The notes: generated by a model from the sequence alone, not told the origin. A DNA stretch of 64,000 nucleotides from JAAFIM01 sp964467315 (GCA_964467315.1 CAYXSA010000001.1:1-64000); one strand, 5' to 3'. Shown: positions 1 to 9,389, counted from the first letter of the stretch. Numbers and translations are program-made.

Positions 1-53
1 GACCTTTAAGCGCCGCGATTTTCGCGGCGCGGGGAGCAGGGGCACGCCAAAAA
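1..53 (-). repeat. Interspersed structured repeat, copy 1 (cut by window edge)
   Basis: Only the T-run/GGCGTGCCC end is inside the window, read on the minus strand. Its variable hairpin is the CTGCTCCCC subtype with a CGCCGCGATTTTCGCGGCG stem, also present in the copies at 2237, 53941 and 59495. Confidence 0.8.
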
Positions 54-57
54 ATCG

Positions 58-65
58 TATATTTG
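58..65 (+). promoter_or_regulatory. Bacteroidota -7 box for the gene at 108
   Basis: TATATTTG fits the TAnnTTTG consensus and lies 43 bases before the start codon. No TTG is visible at the expected -33 distance, because that position falls inside repeat copy 1. Confidence 0.45.
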
Positions 66-107
66 CCCTATCTTTCTCCCTTTTCCCATTTTTAGAAACC
101 TCCCCCC

Positions 108-2231
108 ATGCGTACTTTTTTTTTACTTTTCTGCTCTTTGATTTTTACCGTTTCGTTGCGGGCGCAAAAAGTCGAAATTGAGCATTTTATGCAGTTCGGC
201 ACTCTGAAAAACTTTGCCGTTTATCACGGCTTTTTGTGGATTCAACGCGAGGGCGGTTTTCTGCAATGCGACCTTAGCGGCAAAATCCTAAAAAAATACG
301 ACCTCCCAAATGGCGGCATCAGCGCAGCCGACGAACTTTGGGAAGGCGATGGCGGCGAACCCTTTATATACAGCAAATCCAAAAAAGCCCTGCTGCGCTG
401 GGACACTCAAAAACAAGTCTGGAGCATTTTCTGCCAAAACAATCCGCAGAAAAGAGAGCAGCAATTCCACCACATCAAACAACAAATTTGGCAGGTCGAC
501 AAGGATAGCCTGCGCCTTTGGCGAAATGCAAAATGGCAGTCTTACCCCTTTCCGAAGTATCTCAGTTACGATTGGTCGCCCTATGGGTATATCATCTTTT
601 TGGAACAAAGCGACAAAGGCGATATTTTTTTTCGCTTTAGTGCTACTGGAAATACAAATTTCCCGATGCTTTACCGCTGGAACGGTAAGGATTGGAGTAT
701 GACCGCCCGACCTGATGAGGATTGCTATAGTTGTCTTTTTTTGCACCGCGATACGCTTTATCAATTAGCAAAAAAGCGTAGTATCAACGACGCGGGCGAA
801 TGGCAGGCCACCCATAAAAAAGACAGTTATTGGGACGGCACGCGTTGGCAAGAAACGCAAAAATGGGCAGCTATGCCCCATTTCAGCGAAGTCGACAAAT
901 ACTACTGCCCGCGCGGCGGCTATCTGCTTTGCCATTATGCTGATACGCTTTGGCGCATACAAGACGGCAGCAGGGAGTTTGTGCGCATACCCACATCAAA
1001 AGAAGTCAGTCATATATTTAGTATGTATATTGAGCCTTCGGGGCGGATTTGGTTTGGCGATATATACGATGTTTTCAAAGAAACTAACGCGGCTTTTGAG
1101 CCTGTAGAGCTTTCCGAAAAATCCCCAAATTCTCTGTGGGGTGGTTTATTTTTCGAGCAAAGCGGCAAGGTCTGGCGATATGCTTATAGAGGCGCGCATT
1201 TTTACGAAAACGGCAAATGGACTTATCTACCCGAAGGCTGCCCCACTACAAAAAAAGACGAATTTGTAAGCGATTTTCGGCAGTTGGTGCAAACGCCCGA
1301 CGGCAACTTATACGCCAGCAGTTTTTATGGCGTTCATCAACGCTTGAGCGATGAAAAATGGAAAACGCTTATAGAGGGCGACAATTTATTCATGTATCCC
1401 AATGCAAAAGGCAATCTTTGTGTATTGTATAAAAAAGGCTTGCATTACGAAATAGTGATGTCGGGCAGCTTTTTTAGTCCTGTTTTTCGGACGCTCGAAG
1501 CGCTGCGGGGGCTGGATTTGCGAAGCTGCTTGGCAGAATGCGAAAGCTTATACAATGCTTTTAGCAATGGCTACGCGATAATGAAGCATAAGATTGACGC
1601 ACTGAAATATGTCAATTATTCGCCCGATTATGCCCAATCGCCCGCCGTCGGCGAGGTCTGGTTAATTGACGAAAGTGCCAAAATGGTATATCAGTACAAA
1701 GACGAAAAAATTACAGAGCATCGGATTCCTAAGAAAGAAGAGTTTCAAGAATACTATTTTTCGGTGCAGCGACTCAAAGACAGTATGACTGTTTTGCAGG
1801 TTAATACGGAGGCTTTCTATAGCCTTGAAAAGGGCAAAGAGGACTGGGAAGGTTTCTATTTGGCTAAATCTTTGAATATAGCAAAAAAGAGTTGTGTAGA
1901 TAAAGAGGGCAATTTTTGGTTTTTAGATGGCGAGTTCGGCAAGGAAGAAATATGGCAATTTATGCCTAAAGAAGGCGGGATGCAATCAGCCGCTGCTTGG
2001 GGTGGCACAGGGAAATATATTCAGGATTTTATAGTCGATGGCAAGGGGCGGATTTGGACTTTCCGAGAGGATAGCGTGCGCGTTTTCGACAGCACAGTCG
2101 GCACCCTCATCGTCACTGCCGAGCTACCGAATCGACTGCAAATTGCCGACGTTTTCGAGAGCCCGACAGGCGAGATTTGGGCGGAGTCGGTTTCCTCGAA
2201 GACTATGTATCGCCTGCGTTTGGGGGAATAG
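108..2231 (+). CDS. Secreted propeller-like protein of unknown function
   Basis: The 707-residue product begins with a clear signal peptide (hydrophobic residues about 4-18, ending near RAQ at residue 20), so it is exported. The rest is rich in short repeats with W/Y-G and D-G turns such as GRIWFGDIYD, GNFWFLDG and GRIWTFRED, spaced roughly 40-60 residues apart. This is the look of two-component-regulator propeller (ligand-sensor) blades. I see no histidine kinase or DNA-binding part and no T9SS sorting domain at the C-terminus. The start follows a -7 box at 58-65. A role as a periplasmic or surface binding protein is inference only. Confidence 0.75.
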   Translation: MRTFFLLFCSLIFTVSLRAQKVEIEHFMQFGTLKNFAVYHGFLWIQREGGFLQCDLSGKILKKYDLPNGGISAADELWEGDGGEPFIYSKSKKALLRWDTQKQVWSIFCQNNPQKREQQFHHIKQQIWQVDKDSLRLWRNAKWQSYPFPKYLSYDWSPYGYIIFLEQSDKGDIFFRFSATGNTNFPMLYRWNGKDWSMTARPDEDCYSCLFLHRDTLYQLAKKRSINDAGEWQATHKKDSYWDGTRWQETQKWAAMPHFSEVDKYYCPRGGYLLCHYADTLWRIQDGSREFVRIPTSKEVSHIFSMYIEPSGRIWFGDIYDVFKETNAAFEPVELSEKSPNSLWGGLFFEQSGKVWRYAYRGAHFYENGKWTYLPEGCPTTKKDEFVSDFRQLVQTPDGNLYASSFYGVHQRLSDEKWKTLIEGDNLFMYPNAKGNLCVLYKKGLHYEIVMSGSFFSPVFRTLEALRGLDLRSCLAECESLYNAFSNGYAIMKHKIDALKYVNYSPDYAQSPAVGEVWLIDESAKMVYQYKDEKITEHRIPKKEEFQEYYFSVQRLKDSMTVLQVNTEAFYSLEKGKEDWEGFYLAKSLNIAKKSCVDKEGNFWFLDGEFGKEEIWQFMPKEGGMQSAAAWGGTGKYIQDFIVDGKGRIWTFREDSVRVFDSTVGTLIVTAELPNRLQIADVFESPTGEIWAESVSSKTMYRLRLGE

Positions 2232-2236
2232 GGGCG

Positions 2237-2346
2237 TTTTTTGGGCGTGCCCCTGCTCCCCACGCCGCGAAAATCGCGGCGCTTAAAGGTCGCAGGGTCG
2301 GGCTATTTGAGCCGTAGCATGCTACGGCTCTACATATCCCTCACGC
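2237..2346 (+). repeat. Interspersed structured repeat, copy 2
   Basis: Complete copy: T6, GGGCGTGCCC, CTGCTCCCC-type hairpin, GGGTCGGGCTAT, a perfect palindrome centred on GTAGCATGCTAC, then ATATCCCTCACGC. A GC-rich hairpin tail follows at 2351-2381. It starts six bases after the upstream stop codon and could also end transcription there. Confidence 0.9.
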
Positions 2347-2395
2347 AGTTGCCCGCGCCCAAAGGAGGCGCGGGCGCGGGCTGTAATGGTTATTT

Positions 2396-3592
2396 CTATC
2401 TTGCCTGCGCCAAAAAACGACGCGGGAAAACCACCTCCATATCTCGCAAACGCCAACCCCATAGCCAATGATGGTCAAGGTAGTAAAAAAGGAAGTAATA
2501 GGCGTTATTCCTTCGCTTAAAGTACATAAAAGTAGGGTTCTTATATTTTGCATAGTCGGCGATTGCGGTCATTTTTTCTATTTTTCCATCGTGGTATACT
2601 AATTCCATTTTGGCTAAATCCAATAAACTAATCCGCTCAAATGCTGCTGTAATACGTTCCTCGTAAGGCATATACTGACAATCGTAGCGCTCATAATGCA
2701 AAATTTTTTTCCCACTCGGAAAAACGTCTATACTTTTATTACAATTCCAATGACAACCCGATATATAGACATCATAAGAAGATGTACTTTGTAGATATTG
2801 CAGCGCTGTATCTATATAGGAACTATCGACACGCAAACAACTTACAATACTATCCAATACGCTAAAAGGAAAAGTATGCGCTATAGAAAAAGCATGAAAA
2901 GCGCTATCGCTGTATGCGTGCCACGTATAATACGGCTCTTTCTCAATAGGAGCTTCCAATTTTTGCAAAAAACCTTCTTCTAATCCTTTTTCCATAGAAT
3001 AGTTGTCTTTTTGCATTTTTTCTACGATTGCTTGCTTTTCAGGTGGGCTTGCGTAGTGCATATAAGAAGGTATAGTGTATGTATAGTGCATTTTACGGTA
3101 AGGCAATGCAAAAGATGAGGTTTGCCATTCGTATTTTTTTGAAAAACTACTATCTGTATGCATAACATAATGCGCCCAATCCCAAGTAAGCCAAACATAG
3201 CGTTGCTGAGTTACGGTATCATATACATAATATGTGACTACGCCCTCAAAATCTAAATTTTCGCTTAAGATATAAGCGCTTCCAATCCGTATAATTGGGC
3301 GGAAAGGTAGGTTTGTAGTGCTACGCCCTAAAGGTGCTTTTTTAGCCGAATAATCTTCAGCTCTACGCACAGAACCTATAGAATTTGCTACGGGATAGTC
3401 GTATTGTGCTAAACTTCCTATTTTCTCGTCGAAGGCTTCAGGTTTTGAAGACAAAGGCTTGAAACAGGCGTAAATAGTAGCAGCTTTTTGTTCCCATATC
3501 AAGGTTTCTTTTTTGGCTTCTCCGTATGGGTCTGATTTATTGCAAGCCGAAAATAAAAATAACGCCACAAGCCAAAAACAATTATATCTCAT
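2396..3592 (-). CDS. Putative lipoprotein of unknown function
   Basis: The 398-residue protein starts with a short lipoprotein signal and lipobox (LFSAC, Cys about residue 17), so it is probably anchored in the outer or inner membrane. The body is rich in Tyr, Lys and Ser; I recognise no known domain. It lies 12 bases downstream of the HExxH protein gene in the same direction, so the two are almost certainly co-transcribed. The pairing suggests a shared role, for example a lipoprotein partner of the putative peptidase, but nothing in the sequence proves this. Confidence 0.75.
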   Translation of the reverse strand: MRYNCFWLVALFLFSACNKSDPYGEAKKETLIWEQKAATIYACFKPLSSKPEAFDEKIGSLAQYDYPVANSIGSVRRAEDYSAKKAPLGRSTTNLPFRPIIRIGSAYILSENLDFEGVVTYYVYDTVTQQRYVWLTWDWAHYVMHTDSSFSKKYEWQTSSFALPYRKMHYTYTIPSYMHYASPPEKQAIVEKMQKDNYSMEKGLEEGFLQKLEAPIEKEPYYTWHAYSDSAFHAFSIAHTFPFSVLDSIVSCLRVDSSYIDTALQYLQSTSSYDVYISGCHWNCNKSIDVFPSGKKILHYERYDCQYMPYEERITAAFERISLLDLAKMELVYHDGKIEKMTAIADYAKYKNPTFMYFKRRNNAYYFLFYYLDHHWLWGWRLRDMEVVFPRRFLAQAR

Positions 3593-3604
3593 CTGTGGCG
3601 GGTA

Positions 3605-5281
3605 TTAGTTTTTGTTGGTGTTTATTGCTTTCTGCGTGTTGCGCCAAATTTTATTTATAGAACCGTTTTCGGTATTTTTAATATGACTATCTATAGCCTT
3701 GCGTCGCTCGCTGCTTAAAAAAATTTGAAAATCTCGCCTTCCGCTGAGCATTCTAAGTGCGTCTATATACGCCTCCATTTGAAATTCGATAATTTCAAAC
3801 CGCTTTATGTTAGCGATATGCTTCAATTCTGTTTCTTTGACAAACTCGGTTAAGTAGCCACCATTTTCATCAATAGTCAATTTTTCATATGCCAAAGGCA
3901 CTACCATTTGTTGATATTCCAAAATTTCGCCCAGCAATAAAAGACGTTCTTTTTCGAGATTTTCTAAAGCGCGTGTAAATTCTGCGGGGTCGGTAGGTTT
4001 GTTTTGTCCTTGTTTTCCGTGTATTGTCTGAAGCAGCGTAACAATATAAGGGTCACATCCTAAATCTGCATTGTTGAAATCTCTTGTATGAGGCTCTTCT
4101 GCCATTAAAGTTCCCTCTCTATGCCCAGCAACCACACGCGGATTGTTTCGGCGACTATAAAAATGCCTTGTATTTTCCAGACTTTCATTATTATCTCTCC
4201 TGCTTGGAGGTGTCTTTAAAAAATAGTCGGTCGGAGTTTTGTACATTCCAGATTCGTCTTTAGCAAAGATATAATTGGGTTTTCCATGCCCTACATTCTC
4301 TGAGTACTGCACTAATTTAGGGTGTAGTGTTTCGTGTTCGATGCTGGCAGCAAGCATTTGCACAATCATACCCTCCACATCATCTAATTCTACTGCAAAA
4401 TCTTTACGAAATATATCGTACATTCCTTGTACCACAGATTGTTTTTCATTTTCGTTCCTAAGGGTAAGTAAAGCAATAAATTCAAGAGCGCTAGAACGCC
4501 CCCAATTCATCTTGGCTGTCTTATCCAAAAAATCAGTTTCAGTGCTAGGGTCTTCAAATTCCCAATTATTAGGGTGTTCACTTTTTCCTGATTGTTCTAA
4601 TAAAGAAACAATGCCTTTGTAGTCGCCTTTGTGCAAATCGTTGCTTCGCTTGGCTATATCTACAACGACATAACTATCCATTGGGTTATATTCTTGCTCG
4701 AAACCCTCAGGCATTGCGCGGCGATTTGCAGGGTCGGGTTTACGCTCTTGAAACTCTTGACGAGTTAGAGGTATAGCATTGGTATCGAAAACAACGACTA
4801 CTTTTAGGTTTATGTCGAGTTTTTTAAAGCGCTCGTTGCTAATAGCAGCGGCATCTTCAAAATGCTGTTTAGTTAGCTTTCTCTGGATGCCTCCGTTACC
4901 ATCAACTTTTGAATATACTGTGGCATCAGCATAAAGGACGTGCACATAAATCGTACCACCACGCCCCATATATTGAGCGTATTCGTCGAGATTGGATTGT
5001 TCGTTTTTCGTGAATATGGGTGGGATTAGTTTGGGTAGATGGTCATGGTTATAAGAGGCTGGCGGCAGCTGTTCTATTGTGTCGAGCGTATGCGACAGGG
5101 GCAAAAAAGGCAGAGGCGTATCGCTTTTATTTTCTTCCTCCGTTTTAGGAAGGGGCTTTATTGCCTGTCCTAAAAGTTTTTGCATAGAGGCATCTTCTTC
5201 AGGTGTATTGGGTCGAGAGGTGATAGGATTAGCGCTTGTATCACTATTATTGAGCGGCGTTGAATTAGATGACGCATTCAA
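3605..5281 (-). CDS. Putative HExxH metallopeptidase-like protein, 5' end frameshifted
   Basis: The 558-residue reading frame has no signal peptide. Residues 1-60 are low-complexity and rich in Ser, Thr, Asn and Pro; a globular part follows. At residues 316-320 it carries HETLH, a zinc-peptidase HExxH signature, and His332 could be a third ligand. The annotated start is probably not the real one. A better start lies at 5394, behind a TATATTTG promoter box, and would encode MQHEYNNPEQEAPTAL and on; that frame joins this one only if the C8 tract at 5305-5312 had nine C. The joined protein would be 596 residues with uniform N-terminal composition. The gene may be phase-variable or the base may be a sequencing error. 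The gene 12 bases downstream encodes a lipoprotein. Peptidase activity is inferred from one motif. Confidence 0.65.
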   Translation of the reverse strand: MNASSNSTPLNNSDTSANPITSRPNTPEEDASMQKLLGQAIKPLPKTEEENKSDTPLPFLPLSHTLDTIEQLPPASYNHDHLPKLIPPIFTKNEQSNLDEYAQYMGRGGTIYVHVLYADATVYSKVDGNGGIQRKLTKQHFEDAAAISNERFKKLDINLKVVVVFDTNAIPLTRQEFQERKPDPANRRAMPEGFEQEYNPMDSYVVVDIAKRSNDLHKGDYKGIVSLLEQSGKSEHPNNWEFEDPSTETDFLDKTAKMNWGRSSALEFIALLTLRNENEKQSVVQGMYDIFRKDFAVELDDVEGMIVQMLAASIEHETLHPKLVQYSENVGHGKPNYIFAKDESGMYKTPTDYFLKTPPSRRDNNESLENTRHFYSRRNNPRVVAGHREGTLMAEEPHTRDFNNADLGCDPYIVTLLQTIHGKQGQNKPTDPAEFTRALENLEKERLLLLGEILEYQQMVVPLAYEKLTIDENGGYLTEFVKETELKHIANIKRFEIIEFQMEAYIDALRMLSGRRDFQIFLSSERRKAIDSHIKNTENGSINKIWRNTQKAINTNKN

Positions 5282-5304
5282 ATTAGGACTTTCTAATTTT
5301 GAAT

Positions 5305-5312
5305 GGGGGGGG
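5305..5312 (-). other. C8 homopolymer at the 5' end of the HExxH gene
   Basis: Eight C on the coding (minus) strand. With eight, the frame from the 5394 start stops after 33 codons; with nine it runs into the 558-residue frame. It is either a contingency tract or a base-call error. Confidence 0.7.
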
Positions 5313-5430
5313 TAAAAGGTGCGCTATTTGTATTTTCTGTACTATTGAGTGCAGTAGGCGCTTCTTGTTCTGGATTGTTGTATTCGTGTTGCATAGCAAT
5401 AAAAATTTTAGGAAAGGAAAATTACGGAGG

Positions 5431-5438
5431 CAAATATA
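5431..5438 (-). promoter_or_regulatory. Bacteroidota -7 box for the HExxH gene
   Basis: TATATTTG on the minus strand, about 37 bases before the ATG at 5394. Its position supports 5394, not 5281, as the original start. No clear TTG at -33. Confidence 0.5.
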
Positions 5439-5571
5439 CACCAAATAAGCCAAAATACGCGAATTGGTTACAAAAAAATATACAGCCTGCGCGCCGCGCC
5501 CGTTCGCTCCCTTCGGGTCGCGTCTACTCGCAGCTATGCTGCTTCGTGGTGGCGCGGCGTGCGCCATATTT

Positions 5572-5661
5572 GCGTGAGGGATAGTAGAGCCGTAGCATGC
5601 TACGGCTCGGATAGCCCGACCGCCGCGCCCTTTTTGGCGCGGTGGGCACGCCAAAAAAAAA
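5572..5661 (-). repeat. Interspersed structured repeat, copy 3
   Basis: Complete minus-strand copy with the GTAGCATGCTAC palindrome insert. The CACGC end is followed, on the minus strand, by a long GC-rich tail (about 5484-5571). It sits in the divergent gap between the HExxH gene and porZ. Confidence 0.9.
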
Positions 5662-5747
5662 CTTATACATAAAAAAACGACAAAAAAAAGCACGCTCTTT
5701 AGCTTAGACTTGCGTTTTTGAGGGCGTACCAGACGAAGCACAAAAAT

Positions 5748-8105
5748 ATGCGTTGGATTATTTATATTTGGGTGGCGCATTTTGCGATGCAAGCAGCGGC
5801 GCAATTCGACTACGGCAGCCCCATCGGCAACCTGCCGCCCGTAGGAAAATGGCAGTCTTTTTTATCGTATCATAGCGCGCTCGATGCAGTGGCAGGCGAC
5901 TCTGCAAGCTACATCGCCAGCCCCTTGGGGCTGATGGAAATCATACCGCGCGAGGGCTATAATGAGTACTATTTTCACAACAAAATAACGGGACTTAGCG
6001 ATATGGGCATCGCCGCGCTGGCGTACAACCGCGAGCGCAACTGGCTAATTATCGGCTACAGCAACGGCAATATCGACCTGATGAATGCCCGCACAAATGC
6101 CGTTATCAACCTGCCCTCTATCCTACAAAATACCAATATCGTCGGCTCCAAAGCCATACGGCATATCTACACAAAAGCCGATATAGCCTACTTTTCTTGC
6201 GATTTTGGCTTGGTAGAATTGGACTTAGCGACCCGCGATTTTGGGCGTACCACCTTCACGCAGGGTGGCGCGGTTTGGGCGAGTACGATGTTGGGCGACG
6301 ATGTGTATATGTCGACCAATGCGGGCTTGTATCGCGGGCGCGGCGACGGGCGCAATTTGCAGGATTTTGGGCAATGGGAGCGGCAAGGCTTGGCAGAAGG
6401 TTTATCTACCGATGACTACGATACGCGGGCTTTGCTCACGACTCAAGGCAAATTGTACGCCTGTGTAAATGATACGCTTTTTCAGTGGGAAGCGACTGCG
6501 GAGCTTTGGCAGCATTTGGCTGTTTTCGACGAGATAAACAGCCGAGCGCAGACGGCTTGTTATACGGAAACTTACCCGATGGTGCGCCTATCGGCGAGTT
6601 ATACGGGCGAGGTCGTATACATTATGAGCGACAATAATGTATTTTTTCAGCTCAATTTGGGCAACGGCAACCTATATAAAAACTTTTTTTCTGATGCGGG
6701 CGGCATCCGCAACGTAGCGAGTGCGAGCAACGGGGCGATTTGGATAGCCGATTTGCAGGGTGCGTATCGCTTTGATTTTGCGGGTTTGCAGCGCGATATA
6801 CCCAATAGTCCGAAAAGCGACCGCGTTACCTCTATGACGGTGGATAATCTCGGTGTTTTGTGGTGTACGAGCGCGCCGCTCAATTATCAGGATTATTTTT
6901 TCGACCCTACGGGCTTTTTTCGCTTCGATAGACAAAGCTGGTTAAACTTCAACGGCGGCAGCAATGCGGAGCTTACGGAGTTCCGCGATGCTATCACGGT
7001 GGCGGCAAATCCGCGCAGGCGGGAGGTGATGGTCGGTTCGTTCATGGACGGGCTGGTGCATCTGCGGGGTGATAGCATCGTAGGCGTATACAACCAATCG
7101 AATACGACGGACGGTTTGCAGGGGGTAGTGGGCGACGAGCAGCGGGCGCGGGTTACGGGTATTAGTTTTGATGCGGATAATAATTGTTGGATGACCAATT
7201 CGCTGGCGACGCGGGGCATCGTCGTAAGGCTCAGCGATGGGACTTGGCGCAATTTTTCCAGCCCCTACAGCGGGCGGCTTGGCGACATCGCCGTAGACCG
7301 CAACGGCTACAAATGGATAGTGCAGGAGAGCGGCAATTTGGTCGTATTTGACGAAGGAGAGATGGATGCAGACGGCGACGAGCGTTATTATCTCTACACA
7401 AGCAGCAACAGCGAATTGGGTTCTAATGTAGTGCTCTGCGCTCATGCTGACCTCAACGGCAGCGTTTGGGTCGGTACAGACAACGGGCTAACGATATTCT
7501 CCTGTGGCGAATCGCTGTTTGAGGGGCAGTGTAGGGGTTCTCGCCCTGTGGTAAACCCCGATAATTTTCTGGGCAGGCTGCTGGAGGGGGAAAGCGTCAA
7601 CGACATCGCTACAGATGGGGCAAATCGAAAATGGATAGCCACCAACAACGGCGTTTTCTTGCTTTCTGACGACGGTTACGAGCGTATCGAGTATTTTAAC
7701 ATCAGCAACAGTCCCTTGCCCGACAACCGCGTAAGCAAGGTTGCCGTTTGTGGCATTACGGGTATGGTCTACTTTGCCACCGAACGCGGCTTGGTCGGTT
7801 ATCGCGGCGAAGCCACCAACGGGCGTGCCGTAGCCGACAAAAATGAGGCTTACGCCTTCCCCAACCCTGTGCGCCCCGAATACGAAGGTACGGTATCTAT
7901 TACCAATTTGCCCACCGATGCCAACGTAAAAATTACCGACATCAACGGCGGTTTGGTGCACGAAACCTACGCCTTAGGCGGGCAAGCCGTATGGGATGGA
8001 TACGATTACACAGGGCGGCGCACGGCTTCGGGTGTGTACCTTGTCTGGGTAGTCAATAGCGATGGGCAACAAAAATTAGCGACGAAATTGGTATTTTTGC
8101 GCTAA
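5748..8105 (+). CDS. porZ: PorZ-like type IX secretion system protein
   Basis: The 785-residue product starts with a signal peptide (MRWIIYIWVAHFAMQAAAQ). The N-terminal segment GNLPPVGKWQSFLSYHSA and the following blades (GLMEII, ITGLSDMGIAAL, DNNVFF, DRVTSMTVDNLGVLW, DNGLTIF) are typical of PorZ, which has two seven-bladed propellers plus a C-terminal domain. PorZ belongs to the T9SS attachment complex that delivers anionic LPS to the PorU sortase on the outer surface. The last about 80 residues form a sorting-type domain (AYAFPNPVRPEYEG, VKITDINGGLV, YLVWVVNSDGQ). A TTG start ten codons upstream is possible, but the ATG at 5748 places the signal peptide at the N-terminus. No other T9SS gene is nearby. 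Confidence 0.85.
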   Translation: MRWIIYIWVAHFAMQAAAQFDYGSPIGNLPPVGKWQSFLSYHSALDAVAGDSASYIASPLGLMEIIPREGYNEYYFHNKITGLSDMGIAALAYNRERNWLIIGYSNGNIDLMNARTNAVINLPSILQNTNIVGSKAIRHIYTKADIAYFSCDFGLVELDLATRDFGRTTFTQGGAVWASTMLGDDVYMSTNAGLYRGRGDGRNLQDFGQWERQGLAEGLSTDDYDTRALLTTQGKLYACVNDTLFQWEATAELWQHLAVFDEINSRAQTACYTETYPMVRLSASYTGEVVYIMSDNNVFFQLNLGNGNLYKNFFSDAGGIRNVASASNGAIWIADLQGAYRFDFAGLQRDIPNSPKSDRVTSMTVDNLGVLWCTSAPLNYQDYFFDPTGFFRFDRQSWLNFNGGSNAELTEFRDAITVAANPRRREVMVGSFMDGLVHLRGDSIVGVYNQSNTTDGLQGVVGDEQRARVTGISFDADNNCWMTNSLATRGIVVRLSDGTWRNFSSPYSGRLGDIAVDRNGYKWIVQESGNLVVFDEGEMDADGDERYYLYTSSNSELGSNVVLCAHADLNGSVWVGTDNGLTIFSCGESLFEGQCRGSRPVVNPDNFLGRLLEGESVNDIATDGANRKWIATNNGVFLLSDDGYERIEYFNISNSPLPDNRVSKVAVCGITGMVYFATERGLVGYRGEATNGRAVADKNEAYAFPNPVRPEYEGTVSITNLPTDANVKITDINGGLVHETYALGGQAVWDGYDYTGRRTASGVYLVWVVNSDGQQKLATKLVFLR

Positions 8106-8189
8106 TTAGCACAGCGAGGACAAAAAAAGCGCTATTTTCGCGCTCAAAGCACCAACCAAAGCGAATCCGCACCTCTACACCGCGCAGGC

Positions 8190-9260
8190 ATGAACGCAGA
8201 CGACGAAGCCAATTTAGCGGGACAGCCTAGATCAAACGAAGCCAAATATGTCGCCCTTCTCGAACAGTATCGGCAAACGGAATTGACTCGGCGGCAATCG
8301 CTGCAAAAGCAGAAAGCACAGCGGCGGGCTGTATTCATATACAGCTCGCTGCTAACTATGTTTTGGCTCATTATATGGGCAATTGGTGTTTCGGGTGCTG
8401 TGAAAAGCTGGCTACCTTTTATGCAGGTCAGCGGCTCCCTCCTACTTGCCGCCTTTATGGCGTTTTTTCTCTTTGCGCTCTCTCGCTTGATGAGGCAGCC
8501 AAAAGTCGCCCCCGCCTCGCATCTGCCCGAAGAATGGGAAAACTATATAAACCACTATCTGGCAAAGCAAGAAAGCAGCAGCAGGCAGTACGCAAGAGGC
8601 ATAAAAGACCCGACGCTGGCGGCTATACAAAAAAGCCGTCTCCTCAAATTGCAGGAATTTATAGCCTTCACAGGCACTGCCACTATCGAATGGCAAACAG
8701 GCAATAAATCCCTGATGGTCAGCGATTTACAACTATGCAAAAAAATCGCCCAGCAGCCCGCTCGGCAACAAATAAACGGCATCGTCGTACAAATACGCCT
8801 GCCCCAAGAAATTCGCAACAATGCTATATTTTTTTCTCTGAACAACGAACAACAGCATTTTGAGTCGCTTTCTTTCAACTCCTTTATACTCGGCGATAAC
8901 GAAGTCCGCCGCTTGGTGAAAGAACACGACCATCGCATAGCGCACGATTTGGTAGATGAGTTCAATAAGCATTTTTTGCTCGTCGGACGCAACCCCGCTT
9001 GGCTTGTGGAGCATATCGACGAAAACTCTGTCGCCACGCTCCTGCGCTTGGATAAAGAAATGCAGCACAATATCCGCATCGAAATCGACGGCAATTACTT
9101 GCGCGCTTTCCTGCCTTACGCGGGCTTCCTCGCTATGCCCAGCCTGCAAACGAGCTGGAATGCAGACCTGCTGCGAGAGCATCTACAGAGCACTTTCGAA
9201 AAAATCGATGCGCTTACTCAAGATTTAAGCAATATCATACACGACATTTATGGCTTTTGA
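8190..9260 (+). CDS. Membrane protein of unknown function
   Basis: The 356-residue protein has a charged, glutamine-rich N-terminus that could form a helix, then two transmembrane segments (about residues 48-68 and 74-98), and a cytoplasmic C-terminal part of about 250 residues. No family is recognised. The C-terminal part includes a stretch (HLPEEWENYINHYLAKQES) that looks helical. The gene lies in the same direction as pyrH, 129 bases downstream, with a repeat of another family in between, so co-transcription with pyrH is uncertain. Confidence 0.7.
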   Translation: MNADDEANLAGQPRSNEAKYVALLEQYRQTELTRRQSLQKQKAQRRAVFIYSSLLTMFWLIIWAIGVSGAVKSWLPFMQVSGSLLLAAFMAFFLFALSRLMRQPKVAPASHLPEEWENYINHYLAKQESSSRQYARGIKDPTLAAIQKSRLLKLQEFIAFTGTATIEWQTGNKSLMVSDLQLCKKIAQQPARQQINGIVVQIRLPQEIRNNAIFFSLNNEQQHFESLSFNSFILGDNEVRRLVKEHDHRIAHDLVDEFNKHFLLVGRNPAWLVEHIDENSVATLLRLDKEMQHNIRIEIDGNYLRAFLPYAGFLAMPSLQTSWNADLLREHLQSTFEKIDALTQDLSNIIHDIYGF

Positions 9261-9307
9261 TATGTGCAGGAGTACAGCCGTCAACGTATACTCCAACCAT
9301 CGCACAT

Positions 9308-9378
9308 ACTTGCTACCATTGCCGCCTTCAGGCAGCATAATACCAGCGACGCAAACTGAAGTGAGCGGCGCAGTACCC
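9308..9378 (+). repeat. Second repeat family, copy A (upstream of pyrH)
   Basis: About 71 bases that match 58838-58907 at roughly 80 percent by eye. Shared landmarks are ACTTGCTACCA, TGCCGC-TTCAG-GC, TACCAGCGACGC and GCGGCGCA. The centre forms a small hairpin. This copy ends 11 bases before the pyrH start codon, in its leader. Confidence 0.65.
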
Positions 9379-9389
9379 AACAACACACT

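Noticed and set aside
2237..2346. Reading the interspersed repeats as a CRISPR array
   Set aside because: Copies are kilobases apart, in both orientations, and the variable parts are hairpins, not spacers; no cas gene is present.
5572..5661. Reading the interspersed repeats as ordinary terminators only
   Set aside because: Several copies lie in divergent gaps (copies 3 and 27) where no transcript ends, and the far end TATCCCTCACGC is conserved without need for termination. Some copies may still stop transcription.
5283..5804. A 173-codon minus-strand frame upstream of the HExxH gene
   Set aside because: It is in a different frame from both the 5394 start and the 558-residue protein and runs through repeat copy 3.
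8121..8140. AGCGC-TATTTTC-GCGCT hairpin after porZ as a terminator
   Set aside because: The stem is only five pairs and the T-run lies on the wrong strand for porZ.
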